This document shows positions 34,340-44,483 of a DNA stretch of 64,000 nt, in pieces (positions within the stretch are counted from its first letter, which is position 1; every line of letters starts with the position of its first letter). The translations under genes were made by a program, and so were the position numbers. This DNA comes from Pleionea sediminis. GTDB taxonomy: Bacteria > Pseudomonadota > Gammaproteobacteria > Enterobacterales > Kangiellaceae. The notes beneath the pieces were generated by a model, which was not told where the DNA came from, made no database searches, and worked only from the letters and a program-made list of their open reading frames with translations. The stretch spans positions 248,001 through 312,000 of the forward strand of contig NZ_SUNB01000003.1 in the NCBI RefSeq assembly GCF_007570825.1, given 5' to 3'.

Positions 34340-34942
34340 ATGAAGATAATCCTTGCATCCGCTTCACCCTATCGCGCCAAACAGCTGACGCAATTGGGAA
34401 TTTCCGCCGAAATAATACCGGCAGAGATCGATGAGACGCCCCAACCAGGCGAAGCTACGCGTGCTCTGGTAAAACGTTTGGCTCGCGAAAAAGCCTCGGC
34501 AGTTCTTGAAAAAAGCTCAATGGACGGCAAACCGGCGCTGATTATTGCTTCTGACCAATCGGCTTCTGTCGCGCAAAAGCAATTGACCAAACCAGGGTCT
34601 CGAGAGTTGGCTGTCGAGCAATTGGCAATTATGTCGGGCCAAACCATTACTTTCTTTACCTCATTATGTTTACTCAACGCAGAAAATCAACAACGTTATG
34701 AGCATATTGATACCACCGAGGTTAAATTGAGAAATTTGACCCTACAAGAAATAGAACGTTATATCGACCTGGAGTCGCCGCTGAATTGCGCAGGCAGTTT
34801 CAAATGCGAGGGGTTGGGTCTAAGCTTATTTGAGCGAATTAGTAGCAACGATCCAACTGCATTAATCGGCTTGCCACTCATTCATCTGAATTTAGGCTTG
34901 ATTCATTTTGGCTATCAAGTGTTGAATCAAGATAACGAGTAA
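34340..34942 (+). CDS. Maf/YceF-family nucleoside triphosphate pyrophosphatase
   Basis: 200 residues starting KIILASASPYRAKQL (the SxxR/K nucleotide motif), with LIIASDQSASVAQK in which the catalytic Asp is present, and the C-terminal DLESPLNCAGSFKCEGLGLSLFERI that marks the YceF (m7GTP pyrophosphatase) branch. It removes non-canonical nucleotides such as m7GTP. Adjacent to yceD, as in E. coli, but divergent here. ATG at 34340 lacks a strong Shine-Dalgarno. Confidence 0.92.
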   Translation: MKIILASASPYRAKQLTQLGISAEIIPAEIDETPQPGEATRALVKRLAREKASAVLEKSSMDGKPALIIASDQSASVAQKQLTKPGSRELAVEQLAIMSGQTITFFTSLCLLNAENQQRYEHIDTTEVKLRNLTLQEIERYIDLESPLNCAGSFKCEGLGLSLFERISSNDPTALIGLPLIHLNLGLIHFGYQVLNQDNE

Positions 34943-34994
34943 GTCTGTTATTCATTGATTACCCAAACACCCTATTATTCGAAGCGAATTTCCA

Positions 34995-35639
34995 TCAATA
35001 CAATGCCATTAGTTCACGGATATCATCTAGAACATGTAAAGGATCGAAGGCCAATAAATTTTCTTTTGGGTGAGCGCCATAACTTACACCAAGGCTTTGA
35101 ATGCCCGCACTTTGTGCCATTTGTAAATCGTGTGTTGTATCACCGATCATTAAAACGGACTGTTTTTCCCAAGAATTCCGCTCAAGTAGCCGATGTATCA
35201 TGTCGGGATGTGGTTTCGATTCAGCCTCATCAGCACAAATTGAGTCATCAAAATAATGAGTTAAGGCCGACTCCGTCATCACTCGATGTAAGCCTTGTCG
35301 CCCTTTCCCTGTAGCAACAGCCAAGCAAATCCCCTTCGTTTTCAAAAACTGCAACACTTCTTCGGCGCCAGTAAATAATGGACTTGGAGTGGGATCACCC
35401 TCAACATATTGGAATCGATAGGCTTCAAAGAGCTCTGGTTTAATCGCTGGATCGGTATCGGGAAATAATTGTTCGAACACAGCGTCCAAACTCAAACCGA
35501 TAATGTGTCTGACAGCCTCTTCCGAGGGAACAGGTATTCCCACTTGTTGCGCCGACGTTTGCATCGCCGAGACTATGCGTCCGGCAGAATCCATCAAAGT
35601 ACCATCCCAGTCGAAAATAATGGTTTTAAATTGCTTCAT
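34995..35639 (-). CDS. HAD-superfamily phosphatase (subfamily IA)
   Basis: 214 residues. Motif I FDWDGTLMDS (Asp nucleophile and acid), motif II AVATGKGRQG (Thr), lysine in ESKPHPD and motif IV MIGDTTHDLQMA. The cap insertion after motif I fits subfamily IA, as in phosphoglycolate phosphatase, and similar genes lie beside rluC in Pseudomonas. It is downstream of rluC on the same strand, with a 14-base overlap, so both are coupled. Substrate unproven. Confidence 0.9.
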   Translation of the reverse strand: MKQFKTIIFDWDGTLMDSAGRIVSAMQTSAQQVGIPVPSEEAVRHIIGLSLDAVFEQLFPDTDPAIKPELFEAYRFQYVEGDPTPSPLFTGAEEVLQFLKTKGICLAVATGKGRQGLHRVMTESALTHYFDDSICADEAESKPHPDMIHRLLERNSWEKQSVLMIGDTTHDLQMAQSAGIQSLGVSYGAHPKENLLAFDPLHVLDDIRELMALY

Positions 35640-36573
35640 TATTCAAACTCTTCATTAATTGTTCGATGGGTTCATCAAACTCTGCTGATACGACCAAGGG
35701 TTTACTGTCTCGCTGTTCGCGAAACTTTAATTTTCGAGCGTGTAAAAATAATCGATTAAATCCGAATGATTCATTTAACTCTCGGTCGATATCCGAATTG
35801 CCGTACTTAGGATCGCCCACGAGAGGACAACCAGCAAATTGAGCATGCACGCGAATTTGATGAGTTCGCCCAGTGACCGGCACGGCTTGCACCAAAGTAA
35901 ACCCGTCATATTTACGTTCTATTTTAAAATCGGTAATACTCGGTTTACCCGCTTCATCCACTTTAACAATTCGCTCACCGGATTTGAGCGTATTCTTTAA
36001 TAAAGGCGCATCCACACGCTGTGTTGATTTTGGCCACCGCCCTACGGCCAGTGCCACATATTCTTTGTACAATTTTTTATCACGTAACTGCTCGTGCAAA
36101 TAACGTAAAGCACTGCGTTTTTTCGCAATCAGCAAACAACCGCTTGTATCACGATCAAGACGATGTACAAGTTCCAGATATCGAGCTTCGGGACGTAATT
36201 GACGTAACGCCTCGATCACTCCGAAAGATAATCCACTGCCACCGTGAACTGCAATTCCTGATGGCTTATTAATCACAATGACATGATCCGACTCATAAAT
36301 GATTTGGCTTTCCAATTGCTGCACTTTATCAAGATTAATATTGATGGGCGCCTCACTGGACTGGGACACCTCCACTGGCGGAACACGCACTTGATCGCCA
36401 GCCTGAATCTTATAAACGGGTTTGACGCGTTTTTTGTTCACGCGCACTTCGCCTTTGCGCAAAATCCGGTAGATGCGGCTTTTCGGAACCCCCTTTAAAA
36501 AGGTGATTAAAAAGTTGTCAATCCGCTGACCGGCTTGGTCAGCATCGATGGTTACAAACTGAACTTTACTCAA
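35626..36573 (-). CDS. rluC: 23S rRNA pseudouridine synthase RluC
   Basis: 315 residues. N-terminal S4 domain (QRIDNFLITFLKGVPKSRIYRILRKGEVRVNKKRVKP), then the RluA/C catalytic core with HRLDRDTSGCLLIAKK (catalytic Asp), TGRTHQIRVHAQFAGCPLVGDPKYG and ARKLKF. Modifies 23S U955, U2504 and U2580 in E. coli. The start is TTG at 36573, five codons after an in-frame stop, and no ATG or GTG lies between; a few residues of the E. coli N-terminus are missing. Divergent from rne. Confidence 0.94.
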   Translation of the reverse strand: MSKVQFVTIDADQAGQRIDNFLITFLKGVPKSRIYRILRKGEVRVNKKRVKPVYKIQAGDQVRVPPVEVSQSSEAPININLDKVQQLESQIIYESDHVIVINKPSGIAVHGGSGLSFGVIEALRQLRPEARYLELVHRLDRDTSGCLLIAKKRSALRYLHEQLRDKKLYKEYVALAVGRWPKSTQRVDAPLLKNTLKSGERIVKVDEAGKPSITDFKIERKYDGFTLVQAVPVTGRTHQIRVHAQFAGCPLVGDPKYGNSDIDRELNESFGFNRLFLHARKLKFREQRDSKPLVVSAEFDEPIEQLMKSLNNEAI

Positions 36574-36640
36574 AGTGACTATTCTTTATACTAATCAGAT
36601 GGTTATGTGACGCATATTGTAGCATTAATTAATAAATAAA

Positions 36641-36669
36641 TTGATGGCGTGTTGCATCCCTGCTATATT
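36641..36669 (+). promoter_or_regulatory. Predicted rne promoter
   Basis: TTGATG (36641-36646), 17-nt spacer, TATATT (36664-36669). Predicted start near 36676, giving a leader of about 438 nt. Confidence 0.5.
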
Positions 36670-36675
36670 TCAAAT

Positions 36676-37113
36676 GTTAACTTAAAAAAGGACGAAAGTA
36701 CCTTTTATTCATAGATTTTCACTTGTAGCCTTAAAGATGGCAATCATCCTTTTCAATAGTCTGGTCTTTAAGTCGTTGTAAACTAGCTACAAGAATTTTT
36801 TATACATATAAATATTATTTTTTGCAGGTTGAGACCTGAAAAAGCAAAGGGCAGCGTAAGACTTACCTAAGACTAAGCAGCGCACAGGTAATTCAAAAAG
36901 TGATGTGACCCCAAAGAGTACAAACTCAGGGCACATTACTGAAAGATAGGTAAACCTATCCTTACATAACATTGTTTGAACATTCAACATGTTACGTAAC
37001 ACTAGAACAACTTACTGGCATTAAAGGTACGTTGTCTTCGTTTCCGATCCTGTGATCCGTCCTTTCTCCAAGGCATCTCCTGCGCAAAAACTAAAGCGAG
37101 AGATATTCTAATA
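36676..37113 (+). promoter_or_regulatory. Long structured 5' leader of rne (autoregulatory region)
   Basis: Gene-free 540-base gap between rluC and rne. Two hairpins are clear: 36899-36940 (AGTGATGTG with CACATTACT plus an inner CCC/GGG) and 36945-36960 (GATAGG, TAAA, CCTATC). In E. coli the rne leader is about 361 nt and is cleaved by RNase E itself; the same logic is inferred here. No conserved ORF is supported inside it. Confidence 0.55.
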
Positions 37114-40100
37114 ATGAAACGCATGTTAATTAACGCAACTCAACAAGAAGAGCTGCGTGTTGCTTCGGTCGACGGACAAAAACTTTACGACCTTGATATT
37201 GAACTACCAGGCCGAGAACAAAAAAAGGCCAATATTTACAAAGGAAAAATAACACGGATCGAACCCAGCCTTGAAGCGGCTTTTGTCGATTATGGCGCTG
37301 AGCGTCACGGATTTTTACCCCTCAAAGAAATTGCCCGCAGCTACTTTAAAGACTCTTCTGTTCGTGGTCGTCTCAACATAAAAGATGTCGTCGAAGAAGG
37401 ACAAGAGCTTATTGTTCAAATTGACAAAGAAGAACGAGGACAAAAAGGCGCGGCTTTAACCACCTTCATCAGTCTAGCTGGATGTTACGTTGTTTTAATG
37501 CCAAATAATCCGCGAGCGGGTGGTATTTCACGTCGTATCGAAGGCGAAGAACGGGAAGAGTTGAAAGCAGCCTTAAGAACTCTTGATATTCCTAAAGGCA
37601 TGGGATGCATTGTTCGAACCGCAGGCGTTGGTCGCGAAGCTGAAGAACTGCAATGGGATATGGGTGTGTTGCTCAAAATCTGGGATGCGATTCAAAATGA
37701 AGCCGAAGCGCGCCCTGCTCCTTTCTTAATTCATCAAGAAAGTGACGTTTTAATTCGCGCAGTTCGCGATTCGCTTCGTCCCGATATTGGCGAAATTATT
37801 ATTGATAAACAAGAAGCTTTCGATAAAGTCAAAAACTATCTGAAAGTCATTCGTCCCGACTTCGTCAATCGCGTCAAGTTGTACACGGATCGCGAATTTC
37901 CTTTGTTCAACCGTTACCAGATCGAGTCACAAATTGAATCGGCGTTTCAGCGCGAAGTCCAACTCCCCTCTGGCGGTTCAATTGTTATTGACCCAACGGA
38001 AGCCATGATATCCATTGATATCAACTCGGCGCGCGCGACCAAAGGCTCTGATATTGAAGAAACCGCACTGAACACGAATCTAGAAGCAGCGCAAGAAATT
38101 GCTCGTCAGTTACGATTGCGTGACATTGGTGGCTTAATCGTCATTGATTTTATCGACATGTCACCTGTCAAAAATCAACGTGAAGTTGAGCGCTGTTTAA
38201 GCGAAGCTCTACAGCAAGACCGCGCACGCGTCCAAATTGGCCGAATCTCTCGATTTGGTTTACTTGAAATGTCACGCCAGAGATTGAAACCTTCATTGGG
38301 TGAGTCGAGTCAAGAAACCTGCCCTCGCTGCAGTGGCGTTGGTCGCATTCGAGGCATTGAATCATTAGCTCTTTCGATATTCCGCCTAATTGAAGAAGAA
38401 GCGACCAAAGAATCGACGTCGCAAGTTCAAGCGTTTTTGCCGGTAGATGTCGCTACTTTCCTATTGAATGAAAAACGAAAAATTATCGCGGCTATCGAAA
38501 AGCGGCGTAAAGCCAAAGTGGTTTTAATTCCAAATCCTGATTTGGAAACCCCACATTTTGAAATCATTCGCTTAAGAGAAGAAGACGTTACAGAAGAGAG
38601 AAGCTTCGAACTGAAAATTGAAACCGGCGAAGAAGAAGGTCCAAAGTCTTACACTCCACCAGCAACTCGATCAGTTTCTGAAGTGCCTGCCGTTCAAGCG
38701 ATTCAAGCTCCAACGTCTCCGGCTCCAACGAAAAAGAAGAAAACCAAAGAAAAATCTGAAAAGCCTGGATTACTCAGTCGAATTTTCAGCGCTTTGTTTG
38801 GTAATTCAAAAGATAAGAAGAAAAAAGGGAAAAGCGGAGATAAGCAAGACCGCAATCAGCGTGGACGCAACAATCAAAATCAACGACGACGACGTGGTGG
38901 CGGTCAAAATCAGAAAGCGAAACAAAATCGTCGGCAAGATAATACTCAAGAAAAACCACAGAATAACGAACGTTCAGCCAATCAAGAACGGTCGGCAAAC
39001 GATAATAAAGGCGGTAATCGTCAACAACGCCCCAACCGCAACGATCAACAGAATCGCAAAGGTGGCAATCAGCAGCGTCGTGAGGCTCAGCAAAAAGATG
39101 GGCAGCAATCTCGGGAACCACAAAAACAGCGTGAAGCTCGAGTTCCACGAGCTGAACGTCAAGAAGCCCAAAAAGAAGCACGAGCGAACAATCAAAAAAT
39201 AGCTGAACTAGAGGCAGCAAAGTCACCACAAGTTAAGCAAAAGCCTCAAGCGGAACCCAAAGCCAATGTTAAGCTTCAAGATTCACAAGAGTTTGCTCCT
39301 GAGTCAGCAAAAAGTATTGAAAAGCCGATTAGTGAGTCGGTCAATGACTCAACAACAGCAGTCGCAGAATCTGTTGCGGCTCCTGAGCCAACATCAATGG
39401 CCGAAGAACAAAAAGCGGTTAGTTCTGCTGCAGCGTCATCACCCAATGCTGACTTGTCTCCAAAAGCAGATAAGGCTGATAAAACTCCAGCTGATGAAAG
39501 CAATGTAGTAGTAGAAGCAAAAGAAACGGTCGCTCAGCAACAGACAACGGCCTCAACTGAAGCTGAAGAAAAGCCAATGCAAGCAGAAGTGGCGTCAGCA
39601 GAACCAGCAACAAATTCTCAAGTAGAGCCAGCTCCCACACCAGCGGTTGGTGGTCACGCGTCAAGTCCTATGGCAAAGCCAGAGTCTATCGGTGTACTAC
39701 AGCCAACAGAGTTTACTCATCAAACAAAAGTAAACTTATCATCGCCAGTCACAGCAAAAGTGGAGAATGACTCCAATGCCTCGTCGGCCAGTCAAAGTCC
39801 TATGGCAAAAGCATCAATTGTCGAAGTAGAGACATCAACTGAGACAAATGAAGCGGCTGGTAATTCAGTTGCAACAGAGTCAGCTTCAGTCAGTCAATTG
39901 AACTCTGAAGAGAAAGTTTCTGGATTAGAAGCGACAGAGAGTGAAACTGCACCGGAAGTAGATTCCGACAGTCAACAATCTTCACACCTTGTTTCTGACG
40001 ATTCAAACGCGACGGGTACCTCGACTTCCTCCAAAGGCAATGGTGCTTCTCTCGAACCATCCTCTTCGGAAGAAAAGGTTTCAGAAAATGACGCGTCAGA

Positions 40101-40176
40101 AAACGAAGAAGAGTCAAAAGACAAATTAGAGAAAGAGAAAACAACGACAGAACAAAAACAGGATACACTTTTCTAG
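37114..40176 (+). CDS. rne: Ribonuclease E
   Basis: 1020 residues. The catalytic half has the S1 domain ([31 protein letters not shown]), 5' sensor and DNase I-like core ([23 protein letters not shown] and [12 protein letters not shown], with the Asp pair that binds magnesium) and the zinc-link [12 protein letters not shown]. The C-terminal half from about 530 is low-complexity: a KKKK/Arg-rich RNA-binding stretch (about 540-720, [17 protein letters not shown]) then a long acidic, Ser/Glu/Ala-rich tail with two copies of SPMAK at about 851-855 and 895-899. It is the degradosome scaffold and processes rRNA, tRNA and mRNA. Ends at a strong terminator. Confidence 0.97.
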   Translation: MKRMLINATQQEELRVASVDGQKLYDLDIELPGREQKKANIYKGKITRIEPSLEAAFVDYGAERHGFLPLKEIARSYFKDSSVRGRLNIKDVVEEGQELIVQIDKEERGQKGAALTTFISLAGCYVVLMPNNPRAGGISRRIEGEEREELKAALRTLDIPKGMGCIVRTAGVGREAEELQWDMGVLLKIWDAIQNEAEARPAPFLIHQESDVLIRAVRDSLRPDIGEIIIDKQEAFDKVKNYLKVIRPDFVNRVKLYTDREFPLFNRYQIESQIESAFQREVQLPSGGSIVIDPTEAMISIDINSARATKGSDIEETALNTNLEAAQEIARQLRLRDIGGLIVIDFIDMSPVKNQREVERCLSEALQQDRARVQIGRISRFGLLEMSRQRLKPSLGESSQETCPRCSGVGRIRGIESLALSIFRLIEEEATKESTSQVQAFLPVDVATFLLNEKRKIIAAIEKRRKAKVVLIPNPDLETPHFEIIRLREEDVTEERSFELKIETGEEEGPKSYTPPATRSVSEVPAVQAIQAPTSPAPTKKKKTKEKSEKPGLLSRIFSALFGNSKDKKKKGKSGDKQDRNQRGRNNQNQRRRRGGGQNQKAKQNRRQDNTQEKPQNNERSANQERSANDNKGGNRQQRPNRNDQQNRKGGNQQRREAQQKDGQQSREPQKQREARVPRAERQEAQKEARANNQKIAELEAAKSPQVKQKPQAEPKANVKLQDSQEFAPESAKSIEKPISESVNDSTTAVAESVAAPEPTSMAEEQKAVSSAAASSPNADLSPKADKADKTPADESNVVVEAKETVAQQQTTASTEAEEKPMQAEVASAEPATNSQVEPAPTPAVGGHASSPMAKPESIGVLQPTEFTHQTKVNLSSPVTAKVENDSNASSASQSPMAKASIVEVETSTETNEAAGNSVATESASVSQLNSEEKVSGLEATESETAPEVDSDSQQSSHLVSDDSNATGTSTSSKGNGASLEPSSSEEKVSENDASENEEESKDKLEKEKTTTEQKQDTLF

Positions 40177-40204
40177 GAAAGAAGCGGTATCAATTCAACT
40201 GAAA

Positions 40205-40229
40205 GGGAAGCTTTAAGCTTCCCTTTTTT
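40205..40229 (+). terminator. Intrinsic terminator of rne
   Basis: GGGAAGCTT (40205-40213) and AAGCTTCCC (40215-40223) followed by TTTTTT. Nearly perfect palindrome; its arms overlap the 3' end of the convergent LMW-PTP gene (ends 40213). Confidence 0.8.
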
Positions 40230-40692
40230 CTAGCAAATGATTTAATAAGCCGTCTGCAGCCGATTCAATCAGATCAATCACATGATCAAACCCCTTGTCT
40301 CCCCCATAATAAGGATCAGGAACTTCTTTTTCGCGAAAACCATTGGCAAATTCCAAGAATAATTGAATCTTACTTTCATGATGATTCGGCGCACTGTCAA
40401 TTAGGTAGCTCAAATTAGAGCGATCCATTGCCAATATGTAATCAAACTCTTCATAATCACTCATCGAGACCTGACGACTGGTGATTGATGAAATATCGTA
40501 ACCTCGACGATGTGCAGCACTTATCGCTCGTGTATCAGGAAATTCTCCGGCATGATAACCACTGGTACCCGCTGATTCGATTTCTATGTCATCTGCCAAT
40601 CCATTTTCATCGACACGTTGTCGAAAAACACCCTCTGCTGTCGGTGACCGACAAATATTTCCCAAACAAACAAACAGTACTTTAACAGTCAT
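40213..40692 (-). CDS. Low molecular weight protein-tyrosine phosphatase
   Basis: 159 residues. CX5R active-site loop CLGNICRS (Cys9-Arg15), catalytic Asp in EVPDPYYGG, and MDRSNLSYL. Family members dephosphorylate tyrosine, including regulators of capsule synthesis (Wzb) in enteric bacteria, but no wzc or capsule gene is nearby. In Pseudomonas the gene sits between murB and kdsB; here murB is absent. The gene ends inside the rne terminator. Confidence 0.92.
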   Translation of the reverse strand: MTVKVLFVCLGNICRSPTAEGVFRQRVDENGLADDIEIESAGTSGYHAGEFPDTRAISAAHRRGYDISSITSRQVSMSDYEEFDYILAMDRSNLSYLIDSAPNHHESKIQLFLEFANGFREKEVPDPYYGGDKGFDHVIDLIESAADGLLNHLLEKREA

Positions 40693-40757
40693 TAATCAAC
40701 TCGCTTAATCCGCATTGTAACCGGCCGATAATTATCAAAAGTTATCTGTAGAATCCT

Positions 40758-41504
40758 TTAAGACTTTTGTGCTTGTGCATACTCAATAGCCATAAGTAAA
40801 TCTTTCTCTGTATCAACACCCGCAGGTGGACTTTCAATAGCAACTTCTATTTCGATAGGGTAACCATTTTCCAACGCCCGCAACTGCTCAAGCTTTTCAC
40901 AAGACTCTAACTGTGACACCGGTAAATCAGAAAACGTTTTCAAAAAATGAAACTTAAATCCATAAATTCCCAAATGACGAAAATAAGGAAGTCCATCGAA
41001 AGCTTGTCCATCGCGATTAAACGGTATACCAGAACGAGAAAAGTAAATAGCTCGATTGGATAAGGTTTTTACAACCTTAACAATATTCGGGTTTTGTATA
41101 TCCGAATCTTCGTCGATAGGAACACAAAGCGTTGACATTACTGAATCAGGTTTAGCTAATAATTTGGCAACTTGCCGTATTGTTTGCGGCGGTATAAAAG
41201 GTTCATCGCCCTGAACATTCACAACGACAGCATCATCATCTAAGGACAACTTTTCACACGCTTCGCGAATTCTATCCGTTCCCGATTCATGATCATCTCG
41301 CGTTAAGGTAACCGTTCCAGAAAAAGATTCCACATGTTCCTGAATACGCTTATCGTCTGTTGCTATAGCAACACTTTGTGCGCCAGACGCTTTCGCCTGT
41401 TCATAAACACGTTGAATCATCGATTTACCAGCAATATCGGCCAGAGGCTTACCGGGAAGCCGCGACGACTGAAAACGCGCAGGAATGATTACGTGAAAGT
41501 CCAT
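40758..41504 (-). CDS. kdsB: 3-deoxy-manno-octulosonate cytidylyltransferase
   Basis: 248 residues. Opens FHVIIPARFQSSRLPGKPLADIAGKSMIQRVYEQA, with VVVNVQGDEPFIPP and HLGIYGFKFHFLKTF, and QLESCEKLEQLRALENGYPI. Makes CMP-KDO, the activated sugar for the lipopolysaccharide inner core. Its ATG overlaps the stop of the trm112 gene (TAATG), so it is translated in the lpxK-trm112-kdsB series. Confidence 0.97.
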   Translation of the reverse strand: MDFHVIIPARFQSSRLPGKPLADIAGKSMIQRVYEQAKASGAQSVAIATDDKRIQEHVESFSGTVTLTRDDHESGTDRIREACEKLSLDDDAVVVNVQGDEPFIPPQTIRQVAKLLAKPDSVMSTLCVPIDEDSDIQNPNIVKVVKTLSNRAIYFSRSGIPFNRDGQAFDGLPYFRHLGIYGFKFHFLKTFSDLPVSQLESCEKLEQLRALENGYPIEIEVAIESPPAGVDTEKDLLMAIEYAQAQKS

Positions 41505-41704
41505 TAACGGAACCTCATTGATTGTATATCTTCGTCGCTTAACTTTTGCGCCGCATCGATCAACATATTAGGAATACCATCATTGATGCGAAAAGCTAAT
41601 TTATCAAATGAGCAAACTAAGACATCTCCTTCTTGAGACATTTTTAATTTTCCATTACAACTCGGACAGACCAAAATTTCAAAAATTGCTTTATCCACTG
41701 ACAT
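41504..41704 (-). CDS. Trm112-family zinc protein (YcaR-like)
   Basis: 66 residues. Two CxxC-like half sites: LVCPSCNGKLKM and VLVCSFDKLAFR, plus INDGIPNMLIDAA, as in Trm112/YcaR. In eukaryotes the family activates methyltransferases; in bacteria its partner is unknown. Sits between lpxK and kdsB as in E. coli and Pseudomonas, five bases after lpxK. Confidence 0.93.
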   Translation of the reverse strand: MSVDKAIFEILVCPSCNGKLKMSQEGDVLVCSFDKLAFRINDGIPNMLIDAAQKLSDEDIQSMRFR

Positions 41705-41709
41705 AACCT

Positions 41710-42744
41710 TTAATCGTTATAATTTTTTAAACGCTCAATATTCTTTTGTAGCAACGACTCCAACCGCGCATCCGCTTTCACACCAACTTTTATGTACCAC
41801 CAGCTAGATTGAGCAAACTCTCGGCATTTAACAGCGTCTTTTTCTGTCATTATAATATTTTTGTCGTTAAAATCCGCAAAATCTTCAACGATAAACTGAT
41901 GATGATCGCTAAACTCATGAAGATGAAATTGAAACGACAATTGATCTAACGTCGCCTTAAATTTTTCCGGATTGCCAATACCACACACCGCTTCGCAATC
42001 AGTAAATGGAAGGTCGCTTTTACCTTCTTTCAGAGGTAGCTCGTCCCCGGTCAAAAGATTGATAAGAGATATCGGCTGTACTTCAAAGCGACCATTACTC
42101 GGCCACTTTTGCTCCAGCTCTGAAATAATTTCGGGGCGTCCGCCATTAATAATCCGCCAGTCACATAACCTTCCGCGACTAATCGGTTCGCGCAAAGGAC
42201 CCATAGGCATAAGCAAGCCATTACCCCAACCACGATAACCATCAACAATACAGATTTCCAAGTCTCGCTCTAACTGGTAATGTTGGAGTCCATCGTCGCT
42301 GATAATAACATCCGGTTTCATTGTTTCTAAAACCGATTCGACGGCTCGAGTTCTTAAGGGGTCAACCACAACAGGAACATCCAGTCGCTTAAAAAGCATT
42401 TTTGGTTCATCACCACACTCAGCGGCCTTCGTACTTTCAGTGACTTTAAGGGGATATTTAAAACTTTGTCCGCCATAACCCCGACTGATAACCACCGGTT
42501 GCAACCCTCGTTGCTTTAAAGATTCTACCAGCCAGGTGATAATCGGGGTTTTACCCGTTCCACCCACCGTTATATTACCAACCACCCACACAGGCACATC
42601 GAAATGTTGGGTTCGGAAAAGTCTGACTTTGAAAAAGAAGCGACGCAAGAAAACGAGGCAGTATAAAAGGCAATGAATAGGAAAAAGTATCCACCTGAAA
42701 AGTGATCGACGATACCAGAGAGTCTCTATTCGATTCGTACTCAT
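41710..42744 (-). CDS. lpxK: Tetraacyldisaccharide 4'-kinase
   Basis: 344 residues. An N-terminal hydrophobic segment (RSLFRWILFPIHCLLYCLVFL), P loop VGNITVGGTGKTPIITWLVESL, and VVISRGYGGQ, CGDEPKMLFKRLDVPVVVDPLR, IISDDGLQHYQLERDLEICIVDG, MTEKDAVKC. Phosphorylates the lipid A disaccharide 4' position at the inner membrane. ATG overlaps the msbA stop by one base (TGATG), coupling export to synthesis. Confidence 0.96.
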   Translation of the reverse strand: MSTNRIETLWYRRSLFRWILFPIHCLLYCLVFLRRFFFKVRLFRTQHFDVPVWVVGNITVGGTGKTPIITWLVESLKQRGLQPVVISRGYGGQSFKYPLKVTESTKAAECGDEPKMLFKRLDVPVVVDPLRTRAVESVLETMKPDVIISDDGLQHYQLERDLEICIVDGYRGWGNGLLMPMGPLREPISRGRLCDWRIINGGRPEIISELEQKWPSNGRFEVQPISLINLLTGDELPLKEGKSDLPFTDCEAVCGIGNPEKFKATLDQLSFQFHLHEFSDHHQFIVEDFADFNDKNIIMTEKDAVKCREFAQSSWWYIKVGVKADARLESLLQKNIERLKNYND

Positions 42745-44483
42745 CAGTCTTCTGAAAATTGCATTTGGTAAAGACGGTAGTACTCTCCTTGCTGGCTTAA
42801 CAAGTCGGCATGCTTACCCTGCTCCACGATTTTACCTTCTTTTAACACAACAATCTTATCGGCATTTTCAACAGTCGATAAACGATGCGCAATCACGATT
42901 GTCGTACGATCCTTCATTAAATTTTCTAACGCTAACTGAATCTTCTTTTCTGATTCATTATCCAATGCGCTAGTCGCTTCATCGAGAACCAAAATTGGTG
43001 CGTCTTTCAGCAAAGCCCTAGCGATCGCAACACGCTGTCGCTGCCCTCCTGAAAGCTTTGAACCACTGGTTCCCACCATGGTATTTAGTCCATCGTCAAA
43101 TGAGTCGATAACCTCGGTTAAATAAGCGTTTTCAATGGCGCTATTGAGCGCTTCTTCATCGCATTTAGCTAATTCGCCATAAGCAATATTTGCTTTAATC
43201 GTATCGTTGAACAACACAATTTGCTGCGATACATAGGCAAATTGCTCTCTTAATGAATTCAACTCAATGTCATCAAGCGCATTACCGTCTAAGCGAATTT
43301 GACCACTTGAAGGATGATAAAATTTCAGTAATAAATTGGTTAACGTGGACTTTCCGCTCCCCGACGGGCCAACTATCGCAACCGTTTGTCCGCTTTCAAT
43401 ATTGAGGGAAACATTATTAAGTACCGGTCCCTTATCATCATACGCAAAGCATACGTTATCAAACTCAATACGCCCTCGAGATCGTTCCAGTTCAAGGGTT
43501 CCCTGATTTATTTCATTAGACTTATCAACTTCATGAAAAATGCTTTCTGCTCCGGCTATGCCTCTTTGCAAAACATTATTAACATTCGATAGATCTTTCA
43601 ACGGCTTTAACATGTACATGATTTGCATAAAAAATGCGACGAATGATCCCTTTGTTAATGTGCCCGCCAAAAACTGCTCAACAGCAACCCAAAAAACAAT
43701 GGCCATTCCCATACCGGCCAGAACCTGAATTAGCGGTGATGAAAAAGCTTTGACCGTAACCATTTTCATTGCTTGCTGACGATTCTTATTACTTGAATTA
43801 AAAAATTTATTTTTTTCATAAGATTCGCCGCTGAAAGTTTTAACAACGCGAATGCCTTCAACTGTTTCCTGAGTCGATTGCGTGACTAATCCCATGCTAT
43901 CTTGCATGTTATGGCTGATTCTTCGAAATCGCTTAGCCGTTACATTAACGACAATAGCAATCAAAGGTGCCGCTATTAAAAAAGTGAGTGTTAAAGTCAC
44001 ACTGGTTAAAAACATGTAAGTTAACGCACCAATAATCCCAGCCAAACTACGGATTAAATTGGTTACAGCTTGCGTTGTTGCGTTTGAAACCGTCTCGGTA
44101 TTAAATGTAATACGAGAAACTAAATCGCCACTGTTATTTTTTTCGAAATAATCAATCGGCAAATACAAGTATTTGTTAAATAAATCCGTTCGAAGTTCAT
44201 GAACAATCCGTCGACCGATCCACTCCATACAATAAGTGGAGAAAAAAGTAGCTAACCCTCGAACGATCAAGATGACAATTAAAATCACGGGCGTCCAGCG
44301 TAGAATATCAATATTCTCTGCCGCCAATAAATCATCAATTAATGTTTCAAATTGCGCGATTAATCCAACTTCAATAAGCGCAGAAATAGCGGTGCAGAAT
44401 AATCCAATAAAAAAAACCGTTTTATAACGACTGGTGTACTTCAATAGTCGTTTATAAATCTGCCACCCTGTCGGCTTACTCAC
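42744..44483 (-). CDS. msbA: Lipid A export ABC transporter MsbA
   Basis: 579 residues (E. coli 582). Six transmembrane helices in the first 320 residues, then an ABC domain with Walker A VGPSGSGKST, signature KLSGGQRQRVAIARALLKD, Walker B PILVLDEATSALD and the H-loop IAHRLST. Half-transporter that flips lipid A-core across the inner membrane as a homodimer. Start codon GTG (44483), its bases overlapping the exbD stop (GTGA). Upstream partners ExbB/ExbD are the same as in Pseudomonas. Confidence 0.96.
   Translation of the reverse strand: MSKPTGWQIYKRLLKYTSRYKTVFFIGLFCTAISALIEVGLIAQFETLIDDLLAAENIDILRWTPVILIVILIVRGLATFFSTYCMEWIGRRIVHELRTDLFNKYLYLPIDYFEKNNSGDLVSRITFNTETVSNATTQAVTNLIRSLAGIIGALTYMFLTSVTLTLTFLIAAPLIAIVVNVTAKRFRRISHNMQDSMGLVTQSTQETVEGIRVVKTFSGESYEKNKFFNSSNKNRQQAMKMVTVKAFSSPLIQVLAGMGMAIVFWVAVEQFLAGTLTKGSFVAFFMQIMYMLKPLKDLSNVNNVLQRGIAGAESIFHEVDKSNEINQGTLELERSRGRIEFDNVCFAYDDKGPVLNNVSLNIESGQTVAIVGPSGSGKSTLTNLLLKFYHPSSGQIRLDGNALDDIELNSLREQFAYVSQQIVLFNDTIKANIAYGELAKCDEEALNSAIENAYLTEVIDSFDDGLNTMVGTSGSKLSGGQRQRVAIARALLKDAPILVLDEATSALDNESEKKIQLALENLMKDRTTIVIAHRLSTVENADKIVVLKEGKIVEQGKHADLLSQQGEYYRLYQMQFSED

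Noticed and set aside
36787-37002. 71-codon minus-strand ORF in the rne leader
   Set aside because: It lies inside the structured leader on the opposite strand, with no ribosome binding site or recognisable sequence.
38618-39202. Long ORFs in other frames within rne
   Set aside because: They are shadows of the low-complexity, Lys/Arg/Gln-rich tail of RNase E.
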